A stretch of 64,000 nucleotides of DNA, from the NCBI GenBank assembly GCA_963169105.1, contig OY720635.1:155449645-155513644 (forward strand), given 5' to 3'. Origin of the DNA: Ceriagrion tenellum. Taxonomy: Eukaryota; Arthropoda; Insecta; Odonata; Coenagrionidae. This document shows, piece by piece, positions 34,507 through 45,585 of this stretch (positions within the stretch are counted from its first letter, which is position 1; each line of letters opens with the position of its first letter). The position numbers and the translations under genes were made by a program. The notes under the pieces were generated by a model. That model was not told the DNA's origin. It saw only the letters and a program-made list of their open reading frames with translations, and did not search any database.

Positions 34507-34640
34507 TGGAAGAGGACGCCTGGGTAGCTTAACTGGTTAGAGCACTCCGCGCGAAATCGAGGGATCTTGGTTCGATTCCCAGTCCAGGCGGATGATTTTT
34601 CCACTATGAATTTCACACAATTATGCAAATAAACCTGTGC
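34507..34640 (+). mobile_element. tRNA-derived SINE, plus copy of an inverted pair
   Basis: The A-box region is GCTTAACTGGTTAGAGCA and the B box is GGTTCGATTCCC at 34569-34580. It continues GGCGGATGATTTTTCC and ATGAATTTCACACAA, the same family as the minus copy. The anticodon loop lacks a normal T33, so it is a SINE head, not a tRNA gene. The arms at 34401-34470 and 34549-34622 can pair. Confidence 0.7.
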
Positions 34641-36529
34641 TGCTTTGCTTTTCTTATTGGAGTAAAAGTTGAGAAATGTGAGAAAAAACCAATAGTTTCA
34701 CATTGCTGTTCATTTACAATGCCACTGATCGGCCAACTTTGCAGCTATGGAGACCACATGGATTTTAAAGGATTTGTCGTAAGGTTAACAAGTACCAGAG
34801 AGAAATATTTCGAGATAGTGGGTTCATCAGGTCATCCGTTATGAGGTCGCAATAAAATCACCGTATGTACAATCCAGATTTGTGTGTGACGTGATGCAAT
34901 CGTTTCATAATGGCAAAGAAAAACACTAGCAGTTTTCTACAAATTAAAAATTTAATTCAACTCGGAGGACTTGAAGATAACATGGAAACTAGTCGAATTG
35001 AACCTATTACTAATGTAAAACATCAAATGTTTTGCTTCTGTCATTGAAAATCCCTGCTTTGGGGAATCAGGGCCTTTTAGGGTCCCATCTTACGTCTGAG
35101 CTCTAGGACCTTAATAAAATCTCCAAGTTTTAGTGAATACAAGAGAGAGTTTCGAGATCCAAAAAAAATGAATACATGAGCGCACTCTCAATTTAAAAAA
35201 ACAAGGTTAATGTAAGTCACGGTAAAGTAACTCTTTAAAAATTTTAGGACCACATCACACAGCGGCCACCACAGCTACGCGCACAAGTCAGAGCTCGCTC
35301 CATCCTCTATCCGCCAAAATCCTTATCATTAAAAAGTCTCCAATCTCTTCCACTACTTCCTCCCCTCCTCCTCCTCCTTCAGGCGCCCTTGGCTTTGAGC
35401 GTCAATTAGATCGCAGACCGCACACGATGCCAAAATCTTATCATCCAAATGTCTCCTCCACTTGTTCCTCAGCTCAAGCAATCTCCCTCCGTAACTAAGC
35501 ACTCCTTCGTCCTTGGCGTTTGTGCGTCTTTCCAGACCCCAGACGCCATTTTTATACACAGCCAAGCAAAATTCTAGTTAAGCGATAACCTTCAACTACC
35601 GAGGAGCCAAATTCGGTCCCCTAGAGACTGCGGAACCTTCCTAATATAGTTTGTTAATCCTTTCGGATCCTAAGGGACTTGTATGCCAAAGTTTGTTTGA
35701 ACCTGTCGAGAGGTTGCATTATCTATCGCATAGCGTTCAAGTCATTAAGGTAGATGGGGACAGCATGAGGTCATTCAATAATTGTAACCTGGCAACCGAA
35801 ATATTGATTTCATGTCTACGTAGTAGTCTCTTAGGTTCATAAAATCGGGATTCCGAACGTATTCGAATGAGATGCCTTAAGAGCGAAAGAAAACTCCCTA
35901 ATGCCCCCGCAACGAATGCAGAATACAAATTGCTTCCTCCCTGTACCGTCAACCTCCCTTTTATTTACTTCTTCCACTCTACATAGATTTCTGTTTCATT
36001 TTCAGGACCAAAATTCATGGAACCCTGATGAAAATCGAAGTCAAGCTCACAGGCTAGAAGGGCTCGCTCATTTTTCCACGCACTCCGGGAATCAATGAGC
36101 CACACTACTTATGTAAACAAGCCGGGATGAGCGGATGTCAGGCGTAGCTTGCGTAGGAAGAGGAAGTGCGTATGAGAGTTTGCCCGAAAGCTGTCAAGTC
36201 AAGGTTGATTAAATGAAAAAAAAAACGGATCAATCGCGATCCCCGTTTATGTGAGAGAAATGGAAAAGGGGGCTCAACGGCATTCGAAGGTGACCCTTTA
36301 GCAGAAAGCATTGCTGACCTTCCTCTCAGGAGCGGGAAGGAACGCGGAGAGAATCGATTTTATGTATTCGATTAATTTCTGGGGCATCAAGAGACGAAGG
36401 TATTGAGTACATTGTAATTTGAAGCCTCCAATGTAGGGCACAAAATTTCGAAAAATAATACGGTTCTAGCCAAAGCATTGTAATCACCCAAACTTGTGTA
36501 ATCCGATCGTAAAGGTAAATTTTCCAAGG
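34641..36529. other. No gene recognised
   Basis: A 70-codon minus-strand frame at 35353-35565 (rich in E, K and R) shows no recognised domain and was not called. Nothing else is recognised. Confidence 0.35.
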
Positions 36530-36838
36530 GGATCGGGTTGGTGTGGTGACTAGTGTACTCGCCTACCATACGGGCGGCCAGGGTTCAAATCCCTGCAGAG
36601 GCGGATGTTTTACAGAGGAACCCGATCCCTACTTGAGTGTCTTGTGGTGGGCACTTCAAGTAGAGTACTCCGTCTGTCGGATGAGACGTTAAGCCGTTGT
36701 CCCTTGGCGCCTTTCGTTAAAAGTAGGCTAATACCGACGCCGAGTTCCTATCCTCCCTCCTTCCCTTATCTGTCCCCTATGGCGCAAGGCCTTAGCCGTC
36801 GGTCGCCTCCCAAAATATCTATCCATCCATACATATTC
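36530..36838 (+). mobile_element. tRNA-derived SINE with shared central domain, copy 1
   Basis: The A-box region is GGTGTGGTGACTAGTGTACTC and the B box GGGTTCAAATCCC is at 36581-36593. A body follows with the block CTCCGTCTGTCGGATGAGAC, then GTTAAGCCGTTGTCCC (36669-36702). It ends with an ATCC-type tail near 36815-36835. The central block recurs in copies at 38.9 and 40.7 kb. Confidence 0.75.
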
Positions 36839-36982
36839 CAATCATTGAGAGATCTAGAAAAATCCAAAATGCAGATTATATTATCGGATATATATCACAT
36901 ACGAATATAAATTAATGCTTTGACGGCTTATAGCATTGGTTATTATGGGCAAAGCTGATGACAGGATTTGCAACACAATCGT

Positions 36983-37537
36983 TTAAGGTAGTTTGAGCGA
37001 AATATCATTTTACCTAGAAATCAATGAATTTGGTCTCATTTTAAAGAAAAATATATCACTTTTCCAGTGACACCAAAAATTCAACCCCTCACCCATTACT
37101 TTCCGAGATATATGCCAAAAATTACCAGCCCTTTTACATGGGAAATGGTACGTGTATGCACTCCAGAGAGACCTTATTTAACAAATAAGGGTCCTAACTC
37201 CTAGATATCGTCAAAAAAATGAAGTGTGTAGTTTGTGCGTTTTCTCAACTATTGTTGAAAATTAACCATACTGTCACCTCAGTAAATTATTCGGGATCAC
37301 AATAAACCTTCCGTTTTGATGGAGTTTCAAACGTAGCGCGTGAAAAAAAAGTCAAGTTAAAGGTTTATTTGGATATTTTCATTTGATTACTCACAATTTC
37401 GTCATTTAAAACTATATTATTGCACCATAATAATGCAATATTTATTTCGTATGCCTCATAGCGGCTGAAATTGAAAGGTATAATTCGAATATGGTCTCTA
37501 TTATGATTAGGGAACTATCTCGCTCGCACTACCTTAA
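36983..37537 (-). mobile_element. TTAA-flanked MITE, copy 1
   Basis: 555 bp, bounded by TTAA at 36983-36986 and 37534-37537. The terminal inverted repeats read GGTAGTTTGAGCG and GGTAGTGCGAGCG. It aligns end to end, inverted, with copy 2 at 42782-43337. There is no coding capacity. TTAA duplications are used by piggyBac and Kolobok transposons; which one mobilised it is not known. Confidence 0.8.
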
Positions 37538-38807
37538 GCGCTATGAGAGAGGCAACCAAGTTGGTTGACTATTCGAGGGAAGCGAGCGACACGAGCCTAT
37601 TGTGAATTTAAAAACCGGAGTGTCTGAGGAGGTAACCATGGGTCATTGAGTGTATATTTTAATGCATTTTTAAGTAAGTCGTAAAATAATAATTCTTGGG
37701 CCGCATTTCATTTAAGTGTATCTACGAAAGGCGAAAGTTAGATGTCCCGAAGTAAGGAGCGTAACAATGGAATGTTTCTCTCCTAACTTCTAGGGAAGGG
37801 ATGAGAATTCCCCGGATAAACTGCCTCTGCTGGGGCTCGCAACCCTCTGTTAGGCGAGTCGATGCTATAGCAAGCACAACCGACTCCAACGCTCGCACGC
37901 GCGCCGGTCGCTCCAAGGCCAACGGGCCCTCGTTCTCCCCCGCCGACCCTCATCCGGATTCGCCCTTTTGCCAATCTATTCTCAGATCGTGAACGACTGG
38001 CGACAGTTCGTGACCCTCTCTAATCTCACGGAATAGTTACCCCGTGCCTAGCCCGCTAAGAGTCACCTAGGTGAATGATGGCCGCCACTCAATAAATAAA
38101 AGTTTCCGCAGATAAGAAGTTAAAATCAATAATAATTTTCCACAAATTTTTTCAATCAATAATAATTTCCCACCTCGCGGTGAAAATGGAGCTCAGAAGG
38201 TAATCATAGGTTTCAATGTAGGTTAACTGTTATTTCCCACGAATAACCATGATCAATTAATAATCCTCAGATTACTGAAGACAACTGCTACCCAATGCGG
38301 CATGACATATCTTTTCATACTTTATTGAAAACACTACAGGAATTCTACAGACGAAAAATACAAATGCAAAAATTCCGCTAACTAATTTCTCATGATTTAT
38401 GTTTCATGTCATTGTCGAATTGTTGTGGGTCGATGATTTATAGAAATCAGACTATTAATTTAAATGTGTAAAAGAGAAATTTTTGCCCGAGAAACATATG
38501 TAGTAAAATTGCGTACTAAATTATATTCATTTACATTTAAATTACATTAAAAGTACAAAATCCACTCGTAACCTCAATACAACATTGCACACCAAAACTA
38601 GAAATATGAGGTAATAAGTTCCCAATTGTTTTGCCAAGAGCATGGAGTATTATTCGTCTTTGAGATAATATCTTCATCGTCGGTAATAATTAATAACGAA
38701 TTACTTCATTTCATTGTCTTCAGGGAGAGCAAACTTAAAATCAAATAAAATTGACATGAAATATTTCACTATATCGAGAGCATTTATGATACCAACAAAG
38801 ATATCAG
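37538..38807. other. No gene recognised
   Basis: CpG-rich around 37780-37960, otherwise AT-rich. No supported coding, RNA or transposon feature. Confidence 0.35.
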
Positions 38808-39010
38808 GGTGCTAGAGCCGTAGCTTAACGTCTTTAAGGCCTACGTTTGAATCGCGACAGAGGCGGAGATATTTGAGACGAATTTCGATATCCACCAGTA
38901 TAATGTGGGGATCCCTATAAATGAAGTACTCTTTCCGTCGGATGGGAGATTAAACCACCGCCTCCTCGACTGTATTTCGTTAAGATCTGGTCCTTGCCTA
39001 GGCCGGATTT
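38808..39010 (+). mobile_element. tRNA-derived SINE with shared central domain, copy 2
   Basis: A diverged copy. The degraded B-box region is CGTTTGAATCGCG near 38844. CAGAGGCGGA follows, then the central block CTTTCCGTCGGATGGGAGAT and TAAACCACCG at 38930-38960. Confidence 0.6.
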
Positions 39011-40589
39011 CACTCCGCCTTTTAGCCAATCCGCAACGACCCTTGAATTGGCCTTCTTGAATGGCGCAAATATTCTCAGAAGGTGGCCGCCTTCTCATCG
39101 AATAACCAGTCGACCGACAAAAACTTCATTATCAGTGGGTCTCTTTGACGCTCCTTCCGACGAAAATTTCCTCAGAGCATCCCAATTGTGAGCTTTCAAA
39201 AGATTAGAAGGCATCTCAATTCGCCGATAATTAGCGGGTTTTGCTTGCTTGCGCTGCCAATCAGGACGGATTTCACGCCAATTACAGAGATTATAATACC
39301 TACCAGAGTATTTACCGTGAAAACTTTTTCGCAATCAAAGCGAGATCAATCCAGGATCCTAAAGCCGATTGCGGGAGCTACTGAGCCTAATTAACCGCTG
39401 AAAGACCAAGTTACCGTTTTATCTTCGAACAGTTTTCAAAATTCAATGCAATTGCAATGACAATTAATCATATATTTACAAAAGACATCATCAATTACAA
39501 ATGTACGCTACAGTCGTACGCGGGCGAGGAAAGATGAACGTTAGTATTTTTCCATTTAACATTTCTAATGGTGAGTCCTTTCTCTTTGTTTACTCCTCCA
39601 AAAAACACCAATAACAGCAACCGAGGTCTTTACGTTGGGTACAATTAAAAGAATGAATTAAAAATGGCAGTGAATCAAAACAGTAAAAACAACCACAACA
39701 GTATTCGACAACACGCAATGAGTTCAGTGCGAGGTGGGAAAAAAAGAATGTTGCGCACACTGCATTTCAGTTGGGGGGAAAAGGTGCGCGCGATTTCGAT
39801 TCAATTCCGTCACATTCACGTTAGCCAGTAGAGATGGGAAAACCCGTTCCTTGTTGGGAACTCTTTCACCATTCCTTTTTTATTGGCAGTCGTGTATTTT
39901 TACTACCAATATGTTCTGAGGGTGTTTAACGAATGTAAAAAAAACTAGAGGTACTTCATACACCGTAATGACGGCATTTAAAAATTTTGGATGAAATAAA
40001 AGGTAGAAGATAATATCACATTTAACAACATTTTACAAGACGTGGAATAAAAAGTTTACATATATGAGCCATAAAAATTGATTTCTCAAGCGAGCTTTAT
40101 CTAGGAGAAAAAGTTTTGAATAAGAAATTTTGTTTTGGCTATGTTTAAAAAATGCAGTGTAAAGCTATTAAGTAAACTGCAATATTAACCCTGCAAGTTG
40201 AGAAGCAACTGATTCGATGTTTGTTTCCGAGCGTAAATCCACATTTTCTGTGCCACCCGTGCAGCAACTGCAGTTCTTCCGAATGACACGCCGCGCGGTG
40301 GTCGAAGGTTAGGTCAAGCAAGATCTCCACAAGCTTCACAGCACCAACGCCATAATGCAAATGAAGAGGTGGGGAATGAAATCCTGACCAAAGCTGGTCC
40401 TAAAAACCCTATCTGGCTAGGCGCGACAAGGAATTTCAGCTGTTTTCTTGCTGCCTCAGCTGCGACCGTGTCCGAGTAGAGCGAGCCGACTGGCTTCACT
40501 ATCAAGAAAAAAAGTGCCGCTGATAAGACCGCTAGCATCCGCAAATGAATTTTTGGGGTCTCATAAAGAACATCTTATCTCATAAAGAT
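39011..40589. other. No gene accepted; one signal-peptide-like ORF
   Basis: On the minus strand, ATG at 40538 opens a 74-codon frame down to 40314. It begins MLAVLSAALFFLIVKPVGS, which resembles a signal peptide. No splice partner, domain or promoter supports it, and the 5' flank is SINE sequence. The rest of the interval shows nothing recognisable. Confidence 0.3.
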
Positions 40590-40800
40590 GCGAGCGAAGG
40601 AGTGAGAGGAAGGACGGACCGAAAAGAACGAAGGAGCGAAAGGGCTAAAAGGGGTCAACAGTTTGGCGTCCCATCCGACGGACGGAGAACGACTCTTGCA
40701 TTGCTCTCCACACGGCACTCAAGTCGGCGACGGGATTTCAACCAGGGCCCTGATCCCCTTCTCTCTTCGCTTTGCATCGTCAAAGCTCAGAGAAGAGTTA
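40590..40800 (-). mobile_element. tRNA-derived SINE with shared central domain, copy 3
   Basis: Minus-strand reading: degraded B box CCCTGGTTGAAATCCC (40746-40731), ACTTGAGTGCCGTGT, then the central block CTCCGTCCGTCGGATGGGAC and GCCAAACTGTTGACCCC. The order and spacing agree with copy 1. Confidence 0.65.
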
Positions 40801-40813
40801 ATATACATTTTCT

Positions 40814-41405
40814 TACTACCTGGCGAGCCACCGCAAGGGCGTGTGGCACGGGGTGTTAGGTCACCAGCCGTGTAAAGATGTAAGTTTTTGGGAGGTGAAA
40901 TGGTGACATGTATTATGGGAGTGTATTTAGTGGAGCTCAGTTTTCATTGTGGTCGCTTATTGTGCGTGGAAAGAACGAGTTTTGTACCTATCTCCAAACC
41001 CGAACAGACACAAAAACTAGTTCTTTCCGCGAACAATAAGCGACCACAATGAAAACTGAGCTCCACTAAATACACTCCCATAATACATGTCACCATTTCA
41101 CCTCCCAAAAACTTACATCTTTACACGGCTGGTGACCTAACACCCCCAGCCACACGCCCATGCGTCGGCTCGCAGGGTATTATGTAGATGTATCTCTGTT
41201 TGGCAATGTACCTCTTTTATTTTATCGTCTCTGCCAGACCTAGAGATGTAGTGGTGTCAAAATGATATTCTCTGTGTCGCTCTGAAACACACTAGTTCTG
41301 AATTTCTCCAGCAAAGTAAGTCTAGCGTGTAGCCTCCGAGTATCTAGGAGCTCTCACCTTAATTCCTCTAAAAGATGTGTAACACTATATGTTCGCTCGT
41401 AGCCT
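40814..41405 (-). mobile_element. LINE subfamily B, 5'-truncated, interrupted by an inverted self fragment
   Basis: The 3' end is at about 40814 (degraded tail, then hairpin GCGAGCCACCGCAAGGGCGTG). The 3' UTR reaches 40994 and the C-terminal coding part resumes at 41197-41405. That part matches the copy at 62.39-62.60 kb (for example AGTTCTGAATTTCTC and CTAGCGTGTAGCC). Between them lies a plus-strand fragment of the same subfamily. Confidence 0.8.
40989..41196 (+). mobile_element. Inverted LINE B 3' fragment inserted in a LINE B copy; TSD TATCTC
   Basis: The insert 40995-41190 runs from the last coding residues (CCGAACAGACACAAAAACTA) through the 3' UTR and hairpin to the tail TATGTAGATG. TATCTC flanks it at 40989-40994 and 41191-41196. 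Its truncated 5' end corresponds to the position in the element where it inserted. The two 3' ends therefore form a near-perfect palindrome, with arms of about 165 bp centred near 40999. Confidence 0.8.
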
Positions 41406-41574
41406 GACGAGATTTGTCGAAGCTGTGGCATCAAAACCACGACAAGTAAGTCACGCAACTTCTATTCCTTCTGTATATATTTCGGTCGCCTTAATAAATG
41501 ATTGTGGAACCTGCCATTGCTTTTCCTTTCTGAGCCATCATGAAGGAGTTCCATCATATTTCGCCTGACACTTG

Positions 41575-41790
41575 AATTTATCAAGAGCGATATTAGTGAA
41601 GTAGTAGACAGTAAAATATGACTATTTGCAGACGATGTCGTAGTGTATAGGGAAATCCCCAGTGACAATGATAAGGAAGCGAAACGAAGGACCTCAAGGC
41701 AACGCGTGGTACGACGCGTGGCAGCCAGAATTCAAGTTGAAAAAATGTAAGGCTATGAACTTCTGGAATAGGAAAAAACTCTCCTCACCA
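41575..41790 (+). pseudogene. LINE reverse-transcriptase fragment
   Basis: The plus strand reads DISEVVDSKI, a stop, then LFADDVVVYREI: RT motif C with its flank. Downstream frames are broken. Confidence 0.6.
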
Positions 41791-41934
41791 CCCACGAGAG
41801 AGTACCTCCATGATAGGAGAAGGAATCCACTTGTTCTGATTGCTCTCCTCTCAGTGTGACCTCTGCATTCAGCTTCACTCTGCCACATCCTAGGATTTTA
41901 GTCTTCATTCATTTATTTTTATGTTATATTCTTG

Positions 41935-42370
41935 GAGAACTTGGTCCATTAAGTTTAGTGACCTTTGAAGATCATTGCGATTTCATGCCATGACCGTGAT
42001 GTCGTCTGTGAAGTGGAGCATATTTATTACTTCCCCGTCAATCTTAATTCCATTGAGTTCAGTTCCTTTTGCTCCTCTTATTGCTTTCTCCAAGCATGTG
42101 TTGGGCAGCGCTTGAGAGAGGTTGCATCCTTGTCTTATTACTTAGTTAATTTTAGCCTCTATTTGTTTTCCGTCTTTTACTCGAATTGAGATGATTTGCT
42201 TCTTACAGAGTTGGTAGATTATTCTTCTGTCGTTGGAATCCATTTCGATTTTTTCCAGCAGCCAGGACTTCTTGTTTCACTCAACACTGTCGAGGGCTTT
42301 CTCCAGGTCAACGAATGTGACGTACAATGGCTTGTTTATGTATATTGTTCCCTCTGGAGCCACATTTCTT
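41935..42370 (-). pseudogene. Decayed LINE reverse transcriptase of another type
   Basis: Minus-strand reading gives YVTFVDLEKALDSVE (motif A), VIRQGCNLSQALPNT (motif B) and MLHFTDDITVMA (motif C, FTDD for FADD), with stops. The order and spacing fit the RTE/R4-like type, like the relic at 18 kb. Confidence 0.7.
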
Positions 42371-42781
42371 TTAGTACACCCGTTTATACGGTGTAAATAA
42401 ACATAAATTCACTAATACAAAAGATGCAAGACTTTTATTTTAAAATTTAGGCGTAAATTAACACGAAATACGACCTGGGTTCAAGGTGCAGCATTCGAAA
42501 TATGAGCGAAAATCAGATTTCAATCAGTGTTTTTTTACACGGCATAACACTTTGGTAAAAATTTGAAACTTATTTTTTGGGGTTAAAGAGAAAACCAGTA
42601 CACCTGCAATCGAGTAACTTCAACTGCCATAAGGCTACGGTTCAAAATAGTATTGAAATACAAATAAACCAAAACGGTAACACCCACATTCTTTTCATTT
42701 CATCTGCGCATGCTACTAATGAGCACACGTCTTTCAAGTGTCATGCAAATCTGTACATACTCCAAAATTGCTTCAAGCACC

Positions 42782-43337
42782 TTAAGGTACACCGAGCGAG
42801 ATAGTTCCCTAGTCATAATAGAGACGATATTCGAATTATACGTCTTAATTTCACCAGCTGTAGGATACATGAATTAAATATTGCATTATTAATGATGCAA
42901 TAATATAGTTTTATATGACAGAAGCGGTAAGTAATTAAATGAAAATATCTAAATAAGTCTTTAACTTGACTCTTTTTTTCGCACGGTGCGTTTGAAACTC
43001 CTTCAAAACGGAAGGTTTTTTGTGATACCCAAGAACCTACTGTGGTGACAATATGATTGATTTTCAAATATAGTTGAGAAAACATACAAACTACACGCAG
43101 TCAGTTTTTTACGAAATCGAAGTGTTAGAAATACCTCATTTTGTAAATAATGTCTCTTTGGAGTGCATACACGTACCATTTCCCACGTAAAAGGGCTGGT
43201 GATTATTGGCAAATATCTACGAAAGTAATGCGGGGTTGAATTTTTGGTGTCATTAGAAGGGTGAGATATTTTTCTTTAAAATGAGACCAAATTAATTTAT
43301 TTCTAAGTAAAATGATATTCCGCTCGAACTACCTTAA
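42782..43337 (+). mobile_element. TTAA-flanked MITE, copy 2
   Basis: TTAA at 42782-42785 and 43334-43337 encloses 556 bp that aligns with copy 1 in inverse orientation. The right end reads CGCTCGAACTACCTTAA, the left end TTAAGGTACACCGAGCG. No coding capacity. Confidence 0.8.
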
Positions 43338-43989
43338 TCTGACCCGGATGATTGTCCGAGAGTAGTTAAAAAAAACCTTCTCTGCAAATCTGGTCGGGAA
43401 AGGACGAGAAGTTACACTGTAAGTCACTTGGGGAATGAGGAGAGGGAGATGGGAGTTATTGCCTCGGCATGATCATCATATCGGCCACTGCCTTTGGTGC
43501 GCGTCTCGCAGACAGGTGTGGGCACTGTCGAAAGGGGGCGGGAGGGGCAGAGAGGGGGGGTTAGAGGAGGGCATTGGGTGGGCGGGAGGTCGCAGAACAG
43601 CGGCAGAGTCGATAAAGGTGCGCACTCCCTTTCGTGGAAAATAAGTCGGGAGGCAGGTTGCCGTGGTGACCGTTACTATGGCAGCGCGGCAGCGGAGGTC
43701 TGCCGCCTCCGCATAGATGCCTCTCTCCATCTCTCTCTCTCTCTGTGCCTGCGTGAGGCTGCCGATCCACGGCCTCCCAAACCCCACTCTCCCCAGAACA
43801 CGATCGTATGTAAAGGTGGTCGAGGGGGTCGAAGCTGAAATCAGCCACGTAATTATGAATCGTGGATTGTCACCCTTTATATAATCGAAGTATTTCTCAT
43901 TTATTAGGGACAAATTTCGCGGAAGAACTCGGGAGTTGAACAGAGTGCAACTAATACTTTCACCGTAGATTTCAATTTATACTCATACT
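43338..43989. repeat. G-rich purine patch and CT microsatellite
   Basis: 43525-43600 is a GGGGA-rich purine tract and 43721-43745 is (CT)n. No gene was recognised. Confidence 0.5.
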
Positions 43990-44175
43990 ATTATGTATGT
44001 TCCATACCAATTTATTTGCTCACGACGTTAATAAAATTTTTGGAGTACCGACTTCGGTAGATTAGATAACGAGAATAAAATAAGGGAACTACACTGCGAA
44101 GCGGACAAGTTTAAGATGTCATTTTTTCCTGCGAATGATATTTGAGCATAACGGCAGCCAATGGGACTTATCTTT
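43990..44175 (+). mobile_element. LINE C-terminal coding fragment
   Basis: Across two frames the plus strand gives NKIRELHCEADKFKMSFFPA. This corresponds to NKIREIDCRTDRFKMSFFPR of the subfamily A copy at 61.8 kb. Short and frame-broken. Confidence 0.5.
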
Positions 44176-44177
44176 AG

Positions 44178-44690
44178 TTATGTCGATTGATAGAGCAGCT
44201 GTTGAGTGTCACCCTTACGCTTAAGGAAAGTATTCCACAAAACCTCAGTATTACTGTTGATACTTATTTTTTTTAAATTAGTAAATGACTTTTGCAACTC
44301 TCTTTTCATACCTTCGTAGTTAGCCTTATTAAACAAGTAGATTTTTCTTTGTCGATTATGTGTCTTGATCATACTCACGGAAAAATTAGCTTTAACTATC
44401 TTGTGGTCGCTTATTCCCTTATCCGTACCTATGTTTACAACCATGTGTGGAATATTTGTCGCTAAAAGATCAAGTGTATTTTTCCCTCTAGTTGGAGCAG
44501 TGACCAATTGATGTAGTGAGTGAGATGTGAATGTATACAGAAGTGACTCACAAAGGTCTTTGTCTTTCCCCCCAGTGATAAAACTGTACGTGTCCCAGTC
44601 TATGGACGGAAGATTGAAATCCCCGCCGATTATAATACGACAGTCGTTTTTTTGAGTGGTTAACTGACTGAGTTGACTTTCGAGTCCTAA
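44178..44690 (-). pseudogene. LINE endonuclease domain fragment
   Basis: The minus strand reads DCRIIIGGDFNLPSIDWDTY, then SFITGGKDKDLCESLL, LHQLVTAPTRGKNTLDLLAT and GISDHKIVKANFS. Both the GGDFN and SDH blocks of the endonuclease are intact, unlike in LINE-2. The fragment has no RT attached and lies beside an oppositely oriented C-terminal fragment of a related element. Confidence 0.75.
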
Positions 44691-45269
44691 CCGAGACCTT
44701 TCGAGTCACTCGCACATGTCGATGTGCGAGTGAGGGTTAGGGCGAGGGGAGAGATGTAATGGGGGTGGTATGTGTGTTTATGTGGATGGGGGAGCGTGGA
44801 GGGGGGGGGAGTCGGGAGTGGAGTCAAGGACGTTGCCTGGGCGTTCGAGGGGGTGGGTAGGAGAGACGGTATGCACACTCGAAAGATGTTTGGGAACTTG
44901 AGGCAGGGGAGAGGGGGCACCGCACAGAGGTTCAGTCGAGCGATTGGGTAGTGAATGAGGGAAATGGAGAAGGAGGGGAGATGGGGTGGGGTTCGATAAT
45001 AACGGAGAGAGCACGCATTGAATTCTTCCGTGCGTAACATTTCCAACTCTTCTAACGCATGTATTCTAGGTCGCCTCTTTTCCAATCGTATGATATTGGG
45101 TGTAAAATCACCGACGTACGCTGGTGTGGACGAGGGTAGAGAGGTAAATGGACGGTATTATGTAAACTTCACGGCTTCGCAACATGAGGAGATATGTTAC
45201 AGTTGATAGGTTCACTGGACAGCTCAGCAGTGATAACTTCAAATAGTTCAAAAATGGTTGCAAGACAAT
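44691..45269. repeat. G-rich low-complexity tract; no gene
   Basis: 44730-44990 is strongly G-rich on the plus strand with many GGGG runs. The long minus-strand frames here are products of the Pro/Ser-biased composition. Confidence 0.5.
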
Positions 45270-45585
45270 TTAAGTTAGTTCGAGAGGGAAAATTGCCTAA
45301 TCATAATGGAGATTAGATTCGAATTATCCGTTTTAATTTCAGCAGCTGTAGTAAGCAGGAATTACATATTGCATTATCAGTGGTACAATGATATATTTTT
45401 ATGTAACTGAATGTTTGAGTAATTTAAGTAAAAATATCAGTATAAGTCTTTAACTTGACTCATTTTATTCATCCGTTACGTTTAGAGCTCCTTCAAAAAG
45501 GAAGATTTGTTACGATCCTGAATAAATTACTGCGATAACTGTATCAGATTTATTTTAAAATAGTTGAGAAAACGTCAAAAACACA
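45270..45585 (+). mobile_element. TTAA-flanked MITE, copy 3 (3'-truncated)
   Basis: It starts TTAAGTTAGTTCGAGAGG and follows copy 2 (CTAATCATAATGGAGAT, CTTTAACTTGACTC, CTCCTTCAAAAAGGAAG) to TAGTTGAGAAAACGT. Similarity stops exactly where a SINE begins. Confidence 0.7.

Noticed and set aside
34507..34580. Possible tRNA gene
   Set aside because: A and B boxes are present, but the anticodon loop lacks T33 and the sequence continues into a SINE body shared with an inverted copy.
43476..43913. 145-codon minus-strand frame
   Set aside because: Overlaps a purine tract and CT repeat, and parallel frames are open on both strands because of composition.
44687..45085. 132-codon Pro/Ser-rich minus-strand frame
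   Set aside because: Product of the G-rich low-complexity tract; no domain or conservation signal.
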